Origin: Sphingobacterium sp. SGR-19 | GTDB taxonomy: Bacteria > Bacteroidota > Bacteroidia > Sphingobacteriales > Sphingobacteriaceae | Length of the DNA stretch: 64,000 nt | Reading direction: 5' to 3' | Assembly (NCBI RefSeq): GCF_011043555.1 | Contig: NZ_JAAKGS010000003.1 | Coordinates: 310,001-374,000, forward strand | In this document: positions 53,309-62,560 of the stretch, piece after piece | How positions within the stretch are numbered: position 1 is the first letter of the stretch | Layout of the letters: every line of letters begins with the position of its first letter | The notes under the pieces: generated by a model | The model's database searches: none | What the model was told of the DNA's origin: nothing | Seen by the model: the letters and a program-made list of their open reading frames with translations, nothing else | Program-made: the position numbers and the translations under genes

Positions 53309-53375
53309 GAAGGGAAGGACGTAGGTTTGAATCTATTCCTGATGGACCAAGGATATAAAAGATTTTAACATAAAG

Positions 53376-53876
53376 ATGATTAGAGATAGAATATGGAATG
53401 AGCTATGTGATGCAAAAAAATGTGACCTCTACCTAGGGGGATACCTATCCTACTTAAGGGCAAAGCGGAAACGTTTTAACATGGGAAAGATAGTTTTTGC
53501 AATAGCTGGTATCGCTGTTAATAATTGGCTCCCTAATTCTTCATTGGTAGTTCTGTTTACCTTAACACTTTTTGAGTTATTAAAGGACATAATTCCAGAA
53601 CTATCTGTCGATGAAAAACTGATGGATAAATTGCCAGAATATAGAATGTTGTACGTTAGCAAATTTGACAATTTGGACAGGCTGTTTCTTATGTTAAATG
53701 ATGAATCGATTTCCAAAGCAGGTGCCACTGAGGAATACTTTAAAATTCGAGAGATAAATATCAGAATCGAAGATATGGATAATTCTATCCATCTGCCGGA
53801 AAAGAAGAAAATTTTCTCCAAAGCCGAATCAAAATTCAATATTTTCATCAATAATATGTATAATTTGGAATGTTGA
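53376..53876 (+). CDS. Putative 2TM membrane protein (SLATT-like topology)
   Basis: A 166-residue protein. After a helical N-terminus (DRIWNELCDAKKCDLYLGGYL) come two hydrophobic segments (GKIVFAIAGIAVNNW and SSLVVLFTLTLFELLKDII), then a long helical C-terminus. This layout resembles SLATT-type two-transmembrane effectors associated with nucleotide-signalling defence, but the match is by topology only. Two micro-genes and the SIR2/HerA genes follow. Confidence 0.55.
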   Translation: MIRDRIWNELCDAKKCDLYLGGYLSYLRAKRKRFNMGKIVFAIAGIAVNNWLPNSSLVVLFTLTLFELLKDIIPELSVDEKLMDKLPEYRMLYVSKFDNLDRLFLMLNDESISKAGATEEYFKIREINIRIEDMDNSIHLPEKKKIFSKAESKFNIFINNMYNLEC

Positions 53877-53936
53877 ATAGTAAGAGAAATTCCTACAATT
53901 TATCACTCCTATAATTCATAGATTAACGCAAAAGTT

Positions 53937-54056
53937 ATGAGTAACAATAAAGACAACAAACCAAAACAACCAACAAAACCCGAAAAGACTGACTTAGGGG
54001 CACAAGTGCCTAGATCTGCAAACCCTAAGCCACCAAAAACCAAAGGAGGGAAATAA
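53937..54056 (+). CDS. 39-aa Pro/Lys-rich micro-protein
   Basis: Reads MSNNKDNKPKQPTKPEK, then TDLGAQVPRSANPKPPKTKGGK to the stop. It is followed 1 bp later by a second micro-gene whose product has the same layout: a hydrophilic N-terminus and a PxSxNPxxPKxKK-like C-terminus. Two related frames side by side argue that both are real. No family recognised. Confidence 0.6.
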   Translation: MSNNKDNKPKQPTKPEKTDLGAQVPRSANPKPPKTKGGK

Positions 54057-54057
54057 C

Positions 54058-54180
54058 ATGGCTAAACAGAGTAATAATAAAAGCTATACTACTAAAATAG
54101 TTAAAACAGATAAACCTTCTACAAGAGCTGGGCAACTTCCAACTTCAAGAAACCCACCGGCGCCAAAACCGAAGAAGTAG
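54058..54180 (+). CDS. 40-aa Pro/Lys-rich micro-protein, paralogue of the previous one
   Basis: Reads MAKQSNNKSYTTKIVKTD, ending GQLPTSRNPPAPKPKK. The C-terminal part aligns with PRSANPKPPKTKGGK of the gene before it. A highly basic disordered peptide; could bind nucleic acid or membrane. It lies 52 bp before the SIR2 gene. Confidence 0.6.
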   Translation: MAKQSNNKSYTTKIVKTDKPSTRAGQLPTSRNPPAPKPKK

Positions 54181-54232
54181 ATATTCGAGCCAGATTTTTC
54201 AACAATTAAGATTTTACAAAAAGAGTATTGAT

Positions 54233-55336
54233 ATGGATAATGAAAAAATCCTGAAAATTATAGAAAGCTGTCATTTCAACTTCTTAATAGGGTCTGGTGC
54301 ATCTAGGAATTATCTAGAAACACTATCTAATATAGAAGTACTTTTAACAGAACTAGACAAAGAATACCAATTCAATACTACAAACAGAAACTATATCAAC
54401 TTCTTACAAGCTCTGAACATCTTAATATTAAAAAGAAAAAATAAACTCCTCCCAAAAGAAGTAAATATTTTCACTACCAATATGGATCTCTTTTTGGATG
54501 TCAACCTTGACAATCTGGGACTAGAGTTTAATGATGGTTTTGGGGGAAAGTTCATTCAGACGTTTGATACTTCTAATTATCAAAAGTCCTTTTACAAAAA
54601 CAGCGCTCAGTACAATGTTAGTTCAGAACTACCTCTTTTTAATTTATTTAAGCTACATGGATCGCTTACATGGGACAAGAGTATTGATACAGAAATTAGG
54701 TATAATGCTTTATGCGACCCTTTAGATAAATTGAATAAAATTTCCTTCGAGAATGGACAACTGATACAGTTGACTAAAGAAAATGCCACTTCTAAGACTT
54801 ATTTAGAATTAAAAGAAGAAGCTCAGAAACTCGATCTTGAGGATCACAATGCTATTAACTATCAAAACTTCGCTAAAGAATATGATCGATTAGTAATGAT
54901 AAACCCCACAAAAGAAAAGTTCGAGAACACAACACTAAGATTAGAGTATTATGAACAGATGCGTATGTACTCTAATATTTTAGAAAGAGAGAATTCCGTA
55001 CTCTTTGTATCAGGTTTTTCATTTGTTGATGAACACATTAGAGAAATAACCCGGAGGGCTCTTAATTCTAATCCAACTTTACTGGTCATTGTATTCAACT
55101 TCGATGAAATAGGTAAAAAAGTAATAGAAGAACTATTTCCAAAACTAAAGTATAAAAATCTGTATACAGAACTTACTGGTTATACTTTCGGAAAAGTAGC
55201 TACCTCTGTTTTTGGGGCGTTAGCTAAACAATTAGAAACTTCATTCAACAGCCAACCAGTTGAGTCTAAGGAAAAAGTTACGACACCTGAAACAGTACTA
55301 AAAAAAACAGAAGATGGAAAACCAGGTAACGAATAA
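54233..55336 (+). CDS. SIR2 domain NADase-like defence protein
   Basis: A 367-residue SIR2_2-type protein. The NAD-binding GSGAS motif is at residues 20-24 in FLIGSGASRNYL, with NIFTTNMDLFLD (N83, D85) and the catalytic His in FKLHGSLTW (H142). In SIR2-HerA antiphage systems this protein degrades NAD+ to stop infection. The 3' end overlaps the HerA gene by 23 bp, matching known SIR2-HerA pairs. Intact motifs suggest it is active. Confidence 0.88.
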   Translation: MDNEKILKIIESCHFNFLIGSGASRNYLETLSNIEVLLTELDKEYQFNTTNRNYINFLQALNILILKRKNKLLPKEVNIFTTNMDLFLDVNLDNLGLEFNDGFGGKFIQTFDTSNYQKSFYKNSAQYNVSSELPLFNLFKLHGSLTWDKSIDTEIRYNALCDPLDKLNKISFENGQLIQLTKENATSKTYLELKEEAQKLDLEDHNAINYQNFAKEYDRLVMINPTKEKFENTTLRLEYYEQMRMYSNILERENSVLFVSGFSFVDEHIREITRRALNSNPTLLVIVFNFDEIGKKVIEELFPKLKYKNLYTELTGYTFGKVATSVFGALAKQLETSFNSQPVESKEKVTTPETVLKKTEDGKPGNE

Positions 55337-57206
55337 CAACTTTGTCGCAGAGTCTATTCTAAAGATTGGTTCTGTCAGTGAAGTTAAAGGCAAGAACATA
55401 ATTGTTAAAGTCGACAAAAACAAGAACGCACCCCATCTCCTATATAACGGAAGAATTATAAAGAATGTATCGGTTGGATCCTATATAAAGATAGGTAAAG
55501 GCTACAATGAAATTATTGGAAAGATTGAAGGAGAGTTTATTTCTGAGGATAAAAATCTCGATAACAACAATTATACAAATCATAAAAACATAATAAAGAG
55601 ATTTCTAAACATAACCTTAGTCGGTTACATAGAAAACAATGTATTCCGCCAAGGATTGAAAGAGCTTCCTTTAATAGATAATGACTGTTACTTACTTAAT
55701 GACTTAGAATTTAACTGTATACATAGCTTCGCAAAAGTTGACGACGATAAGATTAAACTCGGCACTCTACTTAATGAAACAAATACTTCCATAGAAATCG
55801 GCGTAGATAAATTATTTGCAAGTCATATCGGTATTTTTGGTAATACCGGAAGCGGGAAATCTTATACGCTTTCGAAAATTTATCATGAACTGCTAACAAA
55901 ATACAAACATTCAAATAATTTCAAAAATAAAACGAAACTAATTCTCATAGATTTTAATGGAGAATATGCAGTTAATGAAACGAAAGATAATATTATAATT
56001 TGCAAACAATTCAAAAACAGGTTCTTTCTTTCTACATCAAAGAACGACGGCGATCGGTTTCCAATCCCTGAATCAGAAATTGACAATCTTACATTTTGGT
56101 CTATTTTATTAAAAGCCACTGATCAGACTCAAAAGCCTTTCCTCAACAGTTGTCTCACCAAGAAAACCCTAACAAAAAACATAACAACTGAAGAAGGGTT
56201 AAAAAATTTAATATACAACAATATTGCTACTATATTAACTCAAGGTTCTAAATCTTTAGATAAAGATTTCCATATATATCTTCTTGACGAACTTTTAAAA
56301 ATCAGCAATAATAATAATCTTTTATTCCCGAACATAAAAGATATTAGACTTCGACTTAAAAGTGGCTTGAAAGTTAAATACGGAAGTCAAATAGAACTTG
56401 ATAATATTGATCACAACACAAATGCGGTTGAGTTTTTAACAAAATTAAAAGACATAATTTTTTCTTTAGAAGTAGACATTTCCAAACTAACAACTTTCGT
56501 TAAAATTCGGTTGCAGATTACACTAAATTATTTTGATGTTATTACGCGAGGATATTACTCCAAAGAACATATCGGTCCTCTTTTTAATAGACTTGAATCT
56601 AAATTCAGCGAAATAACGAAAGTGTTTGCCGTAATTAAAGAGGATCAAATCATTACAAATGATCGTCCATTTGTTATTATCAACCTAAATGATGTTAACG
56701 TCGAAATGAAGAAGATAGTTCCCTTAGTAATCTGCAAATATTATTATGAGCATTATAAAAAGAATAATCTAGAAAGAGAAAACTATCTAAATATAATTGT
56801 TGATGAAGCCCATAATATCCTTTCAAGAAACTCAATTCGAGAAAGTGAAACATGGAAAGATTATCGCTTGGAGACATTCGAGGAGATCATAAAAGAAGGA
56901 AGAAAATTTGGAGTCTTTTTAACAATATCTAGCCAACGACCATATGATATATCTGATACTATAATTTCTCAGTTACACAATTACTTCCTACATCGCCTAA
57001 TAAACAATAAAGACATAGAGGCCATTGGGAGAACTGTCTCATATTTAGATAAGATATCTTTCGACAGTCTATCGATACTTCCTCAAGGGGGGTGTATTCT
57101 AGCTGGACTGTCCGCCGATTTACCTGTTGTAATCAAAATTGATCCGATCCCGAAAGACAACAAGCCTCACAATGAGACCATCATATTAAGTTCCAAATGG
57201 AAGTAG
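55314..57206 (+). CDS. HerA-like ATPase (DUF87) of a SIR2-HerA system
   Basis: A 630-residue HerA/FtsK-like hexameric DNA translocase. The N-terminal HAS-barrel (about 15-70) is followed by Walker A GNTGSGKS at 176-183 in GIFGNTGSGKSYTLSK, Walker B in LNIIVDEAHNIL and the sensor/Arg-finger region TISSQRPYDISDTI. A helical insertion lies at about 270-400. It partners the SIR2 protein. The start is internal to the SIR2 gene, so the two are tightly coupled. Confidence 0.9.
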   Translation: MENQVTNNNFVAESILKIGSVSEVKGKNIIVKVDKNKNAPHLLYNGRIIKNVSVGSYIKIGKGYNEIIGKIEGEFISEDKNLDNNNYTNHKNIIKRFLNITLVGYIENNVFRQGLKELPLIDNDCYLLNDLEFNCIHSFAKVDDDKIKLGTLLNETNTSIEIGVDKLFASHIGIFGNTGSGKSYTLSKIYHELLTKYKHSNNFKNKTKLILIDFNGEYAVNETKDNIIICKQFKNRFFLSTSKNDGDRFPIPESEIDNLTFWSILLKATDQTQKPFLNSCLTKKTLTKNITTEEGLKNLIYNNIATILTQGSKSLDKDFHIYLLDELLKISNNNNLLFPNIKDIRLRLKSGLKVKYGSQIELDNIDHNTNAVEFLTKLKDIIFSLEVDISKLTTFVKIRLQITLNYFDVITRGYYSKEHIGPLFNRLESKFSEITKVFAVIKEDQIITNDRPFVIINLNDVNVEMKKIVPLVICKYYYEHYKKNNLERENYLNIIVDEAHNILSRNSIRESETWKDYRLETFEEIIKEGRKFGVFLTISSQRPYDISDTIISQLHNYFLHRLINNKDIEAIGRTVSYLDKISFDSLSILPQGGCILAGLSADLPVVIKIDPIPKDNKPHNETIILSSKWK

Positions 57207-57218
57207 TCACTATTTATT

Positions 57219-58040
57219 ATGGATAATTTGAAAGAAGAACATACCTTCGACTTAATCAAAGCAGAGTCAGATAGAGAATTAATACTTCATATGGAAGTAG
57301 ATCTTTCAACTCCTGAAGAGCCAAAAATAAAACAACTATTTGCCCATGAAATTGGTCACCTAGTAGGTTTACTTATAAACAATATACTGACAGAACAGTT
57401 CGGAAATCCGAAACGGATTTCCTTTAGAAAAGGTGATGCAATATTTGAATATGATTGGATAGACAATATCTTTCAAGTATTAAGTTACAATATCGAAAAA
57501 GATTATTATGGACATAGCGGACGAAAAATAAACGAGTTTTGCAAAGAATGTCAACAAACTCAAAACTATATAAACAAATCCTATAATCTTGAAAGACTTA
57601 CTCCTTATATTTCTTATTTGCTGTTAGGGGGATTATTTCATTTATATTTTGATGCAAAATTGAAAGGATATAAAGTACAAGAATACCACTTTGATAAAAT
57701 ATTTTCGGATGAAAATGACGATAACGTTTCGTCTATAGTTGGTGCCGCAGGTAGTGATTGGACCAGTGTTAGAATGTATTGTGGAGAATATAGGATACCA
57801 AACGAAATACTTCTGGAATATCGGCAGCAGTTATATAACATATGTTTAGCAACTGGCTTATTCAGTCACTTTGAAGAGGAAATTGATAATCTAATTGAAA
57901 AAGGCAAAATGGAATACAAGGGCGAAGATATGGAAGAGTTGCTTAATAGACTAAGCTTGTCTTTCAAAGATTATTTATCAGAAAATGATTTCCTAAAACA
58001 GTTAGATAATCTAAATCACCTTATTAGAGACCGTATTTAA
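57219..58040 (+). CDS. Stand-alone M41-like (HEIGH) metallopeptidase
   Basis: A 273-residue protein. FAHEIGHLVGLLINN carries HExxH at residues 43-47, and GAAGSDWTSVRMYC at about 176-188 resembles the third-ligand Asp motif (D180) of FtsH-type M41 peptidases, though the spacing is longer than in FtsH. No AAA domain and no membrane segment are present. Twelve bp after the HerA stop and 12 bp before the DUF4263 gene. Its role with SIR2-HerA is not known from published systems I can name; it could be a protein-cleaving effector or activator. Confidence 0.7.
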   Translation: MDNLKEEHTFDLIKAESDRELILHMEVDLSTPEEPKIKQLFAHEIGHLVGLLINNILTEQFGNPKRISFRKGDAIFEYDWIDNIFQVLSYNIEKDYYGHSGRKINEFCKECQQTQNYINKSYNLERLTPYISYLLLGGLFHLYFDAKLKGYKVQEYHFDKIFSDENDDNVSSIVGAAGSDWTSVRMYCGEYRIPNEILLEYRQQLYNICLATGLFSHFEEEIDNLIEKGKMEYKGEDMEELLNRLSLSFKDYLSENDFLKQLDNLNHLIRDRI

Positions 58041-58052
58041 TTATTATATAGC

Positions 58053-59300
58053 ATGACAAATAACAAAGCACCGAATCAAGAAAACCTTAGAGAAAGCACT
58101 TCCGAAAAGGATATTTATTATTACTATGATGAAAATCAAAAACCCGTGTTAAAAACAAAAGAGATTTTCAAAAATACAAAGCTAATAATATTTTATCCCT
58201 ATTCAGTAAGTAATAAAGATAATACTGTAAAGGCCAAGAGAATTCGAAAAATTGAGTTTGTTGATTGGTCATTAGACCAAATACCTAACGATTTTAAAAC
58301 AGAAGGTAAATATGGTCTAAGAACCCTTCGCGCGAGAAGCTTTTTCTCGTTATTGTACTCTAGGTATAAAGAGATATCAGAATATAAAGTAGGTCCCAAC
58401 ATCCAAACTAGTTTTAAAAAAAAATCAATTCAGTTCAAATGGTCTGATCTAAAACAGATATTTAATACGATACAAAAGGAAAAATTATCATACGACCGTG
58501 AAAGAAATTTTTTGATAAGTAAAGAACTGGCTAAAATTAATAAAACCATTGTCGTTAAACCTAGATTACTTCCTTCTGGAGATCTTTCACGGTACCTTTC
58601 GAGATTTGATTCCTATACAAAAGTTAGCGCCCAAGACTTAAGTGCTTTATCAGGTGTGTTAGATTTAATACCCCCTAGTGTGATAGAAACAACTTCAAAT
58701 TTCCTAAGAAGTAAAGACAAGATAAATGAAGTCTATCTAGAAGATGTAATCAATAAATATGAGAAACTTTTATCAGCTACAAAAGATAACGAGAAACAAT
58801 GGCAGGACTTTTTTGAAAAGAATACTTGGGTATTATCTCACTTATTCCCTTATGAGGTAATCATACGGAAACGTGAGGCATTTGTTGGAGGAAAAACTAT
58901 AGAAAATGACGAAGGAAGAATTGTTGATTTCCTATTTACTAATGGGTTTACAGATAATTTCGTCCTCATCGAAATTAAAACCCATAAAAAAGAATTGCTA
59001 AAAAAAGTTCCGTATAGGAAGCCCTCCACTTTTTGTATGTCAGATGATCTATCTGGTGGAATAGCCCAATGTTTAGACCAAAAAGACACCTATGTTAAAG
59101 ATTTTGGTAATAAATACCCCTCATTTGATCCTAAGTGTATATTAATTGTTGGTCGAAAAGACAATCTTAACAGTAATCAGAAAAATTGTTTTGAATTATT
59201 ACGAGCCAATCAAAGCACTGTAGATATTGTAACTTTCGATGAACTATTCAAGAAGTTACAAGGACTATTGAAAGTTATTAGTTATTCAGATGTCAAATAA
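58053..59300 (+). CDS. DUF4263 (Shedu SduA-like) nuclease
   Basis: A 415-residue protein. The C-terminal DUF4263 domain has a PD-(D/E)xK layout: VDF (D292) and the EIKTH motif (E307, K309), preceded by KQWQDFFEKNTWVLSHLFPY and followed by an ILIVGRK strand. The N-terminal half (1-230) is unrelated to anything I recognise. Shedu proteins are single-gene antiphage nucleases; here it sits in a run of five defence genes and overlaps the KAP gene by 11 bp. Confidence 0.82.
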   Translation: MTNNKAPNQENLRESTSEKDIYYYYDENQKPVLKTKEIFKNTKLIIFYPYSVSNKDNTVKAKRIRKIEFVDWSLDQIPNDFKTEGKYGLRTLRARSFFSLLYSRYKEISEYKVGPNIQTSFKKKSIQFKWSDLKQIFNTIQKEKLSYDRERNFLISKELAKINKTIVVKPRLLPSGDLSRYLSRFDSYTKVSAQDLSALSGVLDLIPPSVIETTSNFLRSKDKINEVYLEDVINKYEKLLSATKDNEKQWQDFFEKNTWVLSHLFPYEVIIRKREAFVGGKTIENDEGRIVDFLFTNGFTDNFVLIEIKTHKKELLKKVPYRKPSTFCMSDDLSGGIAQCLDQKDTYVKDFGNKYPSFDPKCILIVGRKDNLNSNQKNCFELLRANQSTVDIVTFDELFKKLQGLLKVISYSDVK

Positions 59301-61851
59301 AAAACACAATATTATAAAAGAAGAGTTACTCCCGAATCTCTCCTACTATCTGCTGTTCATTGGGTTCTTTATCTCTTTTCGTGAACCTGTAAGCAGTATA
59401 ATAAATACTATATTAGTACAACCGCTATTCAGTAAGATCTCGTCCAGTCTCATAACCGATATCGCATTCTTAACATCACTCATTATACTATCTAGGATCA
59501 TATGGAAGAAACGAGACCATATGTGGATTATAAAATGTACGGCTATATCGCTCATAGCATTTATCACATTTCGTTTTGGCGGCTATTGGACGTACACCCC
59601 GACATACATACTAAGCTATATATCAATTAGTTATATTGACTTAGGAGTCATAGCATGTATTGTGCAGTTGATTTGGCATGCCTCTTTATCATGTAAACAA
59701 CAACAAGGCCTGAGCAATAACGATCAGCGCAATGGAGGCTTTGTCGAAGATAATGCCGTAGAAGAAACAAAAGACGATTCTTACGAGAGAGCCCAAGTAG
59801 CGGGGCAAATTGCAAAACAGATAGTCACGACAGATAATAAAAGAGCATTTGCAATAGGAATCACCGGTCGATATGGATCCGGTAAAACATCCTTCATCAA
59901 TCTGATTTGTCATGCACTTAAGTACGAAGAATCAAATTCTCTAGTAATACACTTCAATCCGTGGGACGCTAATAATACTGCAGATATTCAGAAGCTATTC
60001 TTTGACGAATTAAGTACATCGTTGGCAAATGAAGATCGTGCCCTATCATCGTCTATGTACCATTACTATCGAAGACTAAATGGAAGGAGCTCGTTTGTTG
60101 GGAACATCATAAACAATTTAAGGGACTTATCCTTAATCTTCGCTCGCGACCTGGATGACGAGAAAAGGAAAATCAATGACATGATGACCAATCTTTCTCG
60201 TAAAGTTATCATCATAATCGATGATCTGGATCGTCTGCATAATGATGAAGTGATTGAGGTATTACGTTTGATCCGCAATACGGCTAACTTTGGTAATATG
60301 GTATATATCGTTGCTTACGATAAAGAGTACGTCGAACAGTCCATTAAAAAACTGAATGAAAGAACATATAAAAACTATCTTGACAAGATTTTCCAAATAG
60401 AGATTCCGCTGCCAAAATCGGAGAGTTATTTTATCGCTGATGCTTTATTAAACAGTCTAAAGAACTTTATCAAAGCTGAGGAATTTGAATATATTGAGAG
60501 TAAATTTGTCCCTCTTCACTTTAATAATGAATTTGAAGGTTCTATCGCGTCTATTTTCAGAAACCACCGGGATATAATAAGATTTGCCAATAGCTTTAAA
60601 CTAACATATTTACTGGTCTCTGAGGAAGTAGACTTTGCGCAATTCTTTTACTTACAACTTTTAAAATATAGATATCCGCGAGCTTATGATATGCTGTACG
60701 AACAAAGAAGGGATATTTTTTCTTTAAATGGTAACAATCTTTTATCGACACAGCGTTACCATTTGAAAATCAGCAAAGTGACAGAGGGTAAACACACGAT
60801 TCTTTCGGAGAAATTGAGTCCTCATCTAGACATCGATGATATTCACATTATAGACAGAATAGTAGAGAATCTTTTCAAACACGAGGACGAGCATTCTTGG
60901 AAAACTAACGTAAATGACATAGCAAATGCTGACTATTTCGAAATCTATTTTTCCAATAGGATATCATCAAAAAGTTTATCGGAGAAAGAATTTCGGCAAC
61001 GTATGCTTGAAAATTCGGGCAACTATGACGACTACATTAATCAAAAATTTGAGCAAGGCATACAACTTCGGCTTCTCAAACGAATACTCAGCCTGCGTAT
61101 CAAAGAATATAAAGATATTGACCATTATGAAGCGATTGTATCGTGTGTAGGACATGTCATTGCACCTAAATACATAGAAGAGGAAGGTTTAGGTCCATTT
61201 CCTTTTAAAAAATTTATGGGAGCTTATATCGACAACGATAGACAGATTATTGAATACATCTATAAAGGAGATAAAGGCAGATTTATTAATTTTCTGAGAA
61301 AGGTCTTTAGCAACCAAAGTTACCGGACACACTTTTTCTTAAATGAACTTATAAGGTTGATCATAAATCAATACGGAAATGCATATCATTTATCGCTCGA
61401 CGAACTAATTAATTTCCAAATCCACTATTTCAGTCAAACCTCAGATGTCTGCGGGCTATCAGATGAGGTCGTGTGGTTATTCTGGGGAATAAGAAACTAT
61501 GAAAAAGATAATTTAAAGGAAAATGGTGTTATCATTAACAAGGAGAATTGGCAGATTAATCGCGAGGCTATCGAGGTTTTAAAACATCGTATAGTAAATT
61601 TTGATCTAAGATATTTCATTGAGTCGCTTATTTTTAAAGTCCCTAATACCGATATGACCTACACACTTCAGAAAAAATTGGTTTTTGATACGTTCGCTGA
61701 TCTTAATGAACTTACGAAAATCGTTCAATCTAATACACACACGGATGATAATATAAAATCAGAATTTTTAACCTTTATAAAAAAGTATCAACAAAATGAA
61801 AACGTTACGGATTTCGAATTCAATTATATATTTCAAGATAAAGAAGCTTAG
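59290..61851 (+). CDS. KAP family P-loop NTPase with N-terminal membrane helices
   Basis: An 853-residue STAND-like KAP NTPase. About four N-terminal membrane helices (between 16 and 135) precede the P-loop GITGRYGSGKTSFINLI (Walker A at 193-200); Walker B is IIIIDDLDRL (D311-D314). The KAP insertion and a long C-terminal helical region (about 430-853) may sense a phage component. It overlaps the DUF4263 gene by 11 bp and ends the five-gene run. Confidence 0.85.
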   Translation: MSNKKHNIIKEELLPNLSYYLLFIGFFISFREPVSSIINTILVQPLFSKISSSLITDIAFLTSLIILSRIIWKKRDHMWIIKCTAISLIAFITFRFGGYWTYTPTYILSYISISYIDLGVIACIVQLIWHASLSCKQQQGLSNNDQRNGGFVEDNAVEETKDDSYERAQVAGQIAKQIVTTDNKRAFAIGITGRYGSGKTSFINLICHALKYEESNSLVIHFNPWDANNTADIQKLFFDELSTSLANEDRALSSSMYHYYRRLNGRSSFVGNIINNLRDLSLIFARDLDDEKRKINDMMTNLSRKVIIIIDDLDRLHNDEVIEVLRLIRNTANFGNMVYIVAYDKEYVEQSIKKLNERTYKNYLDKIFQIEIPLPKSESYFIADALLNSLKNFIKAEEFEYIESKFVPLHFNNEFEGSIASIFRNHRDIIRFANSFKLTYLLVSEEVDFAQFFYLQLLKYRYPRAYDMLYEQRRDIFSLNGNNLLSTQRYHLKISKVTEGKHTILSEKLSPHLDIDDIHIIDRIVENLFKHEDEHSWKTNVNDIANADYFEIYFSNRISSKSLSEKEFRQRMLENSGNYDDYINQKFEQGIQLRLLKRILSLRIKEYKDIDHYEAIVSCVGHVIAPKYIEEEGLGPFPFKKFMGAYIDNDRQIIEYIYKGDKGRFINFLRKVFSNQSYRTHFFLNELIRLIINQYGNAYHLSLDELINFQIHYFSQTSDVCGLSDEVVWLFWGIRNYEKDNLKENGVIINKENWQINREAIEVLKHRIVNFDLRYFIESLIFKVPNTDMTYTLQKKLVFDTFADLNELTKIVQSNTHTDDNIKSEFLTFIKKYQQNENVTDFEFNYIFQDKEA

Positions 61852-61977
61852 CGTTTACGAATATTTATAGTTTCGGCAATATATCCTGCAAAGATTTACA
61901 AGTGTCCCTTGAAGTTATTGTTCAATTAACACACCTGTGAAATTAACTAATTTTATAACATAAATATTAACCTAAAA

Positions 61978-62541
61978 ATGAGCGTAAAAAAAAGCGTATT
62001 AGAACAGAAAACCAATACAGAATTGGAAAAATACATCATTCCTGAGAGTAGATTTGTACCAGAGGCTATCAGATATGCCTTTGAGATCTTAAAATCCAGG
62101 GGAAGACATTTCAGCGACGACGAGGTCAAAAGTATCGAGTGGTTAATAGCTACAAAAGAAGAAGTCGAAGACAACGTCGTTCACGAAAATTATATCAAAG
62201 CTTCAAATCTTTTTTTGGTTTCTGTTGGACTAGGATTAATCAATATATTCCTCGCCCCTGAGATTACCGCCGAAGGGTCTACGATCGCTGTTTCTATTTT
62301 TACCTTGGGTTTCTTACTGATAATCGGGCTGTTGATAAGAAAAAGTTTCGATTGGATGAAATATGTTCTGCTTGTATTCATGATTATAGGAGTTCTCGCA
62401 ATCCCGTTGTTATTGCAGAATATTATGTATCAACCTGTCGTGGGAATTATTAATCTCATACAAACAGCCCTTCAGGTGGTTACTCTCGTTATTTTATTTA
62501 AAATACCGGCTAATCATAGCGCAGAAAAACAACGTGTGTAG
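61978..62541 (+). CDS. Membrane protein with N-terminal soluble domain, unknown
   Basis: A 187-residue protein. The N-terminal 70 residues (ELEKYIIPESRFVPEAIRYA) are helical, then four hydrophobic segments (ASNLFLVSVGLGLINIFL, TIAVSIFTLGFLLIIGLLI, YVLLVFMIIGVLAIPLLL, VGIINLIQTALQVVTLVI). Function unknown. It follows the KAP gene by 126 bp and overlaps the frame of the next gene slightly. Confidence 0.7.
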   Translation: MSVKKSVLEQKTNTELEKYIIPESRFVPEAIRYAFEILKSRGRHFSDDEVKSIEWLIATKEEVEDNVVHENYIKASNLFLVSVGLGLINIFLAPEITAEGSTIAVSIFTLGFLLIIGLLIRKSFDWMKYVLLVFMIIGVLAIPLLLQNIMYQPVVGIINLIQTALQVVTLVILFKIPANHSAEKQRV

Positions 62542-62560
62542 AAAACACGTACAATCCTAT

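Noticed and set aside
53160..53375. tRNA 3' half or group II intron end
   Set aside because: GGTTTGAATC looks T-loop-like but the stem does not pair, and no domain V AGC catalytic pattern is present.
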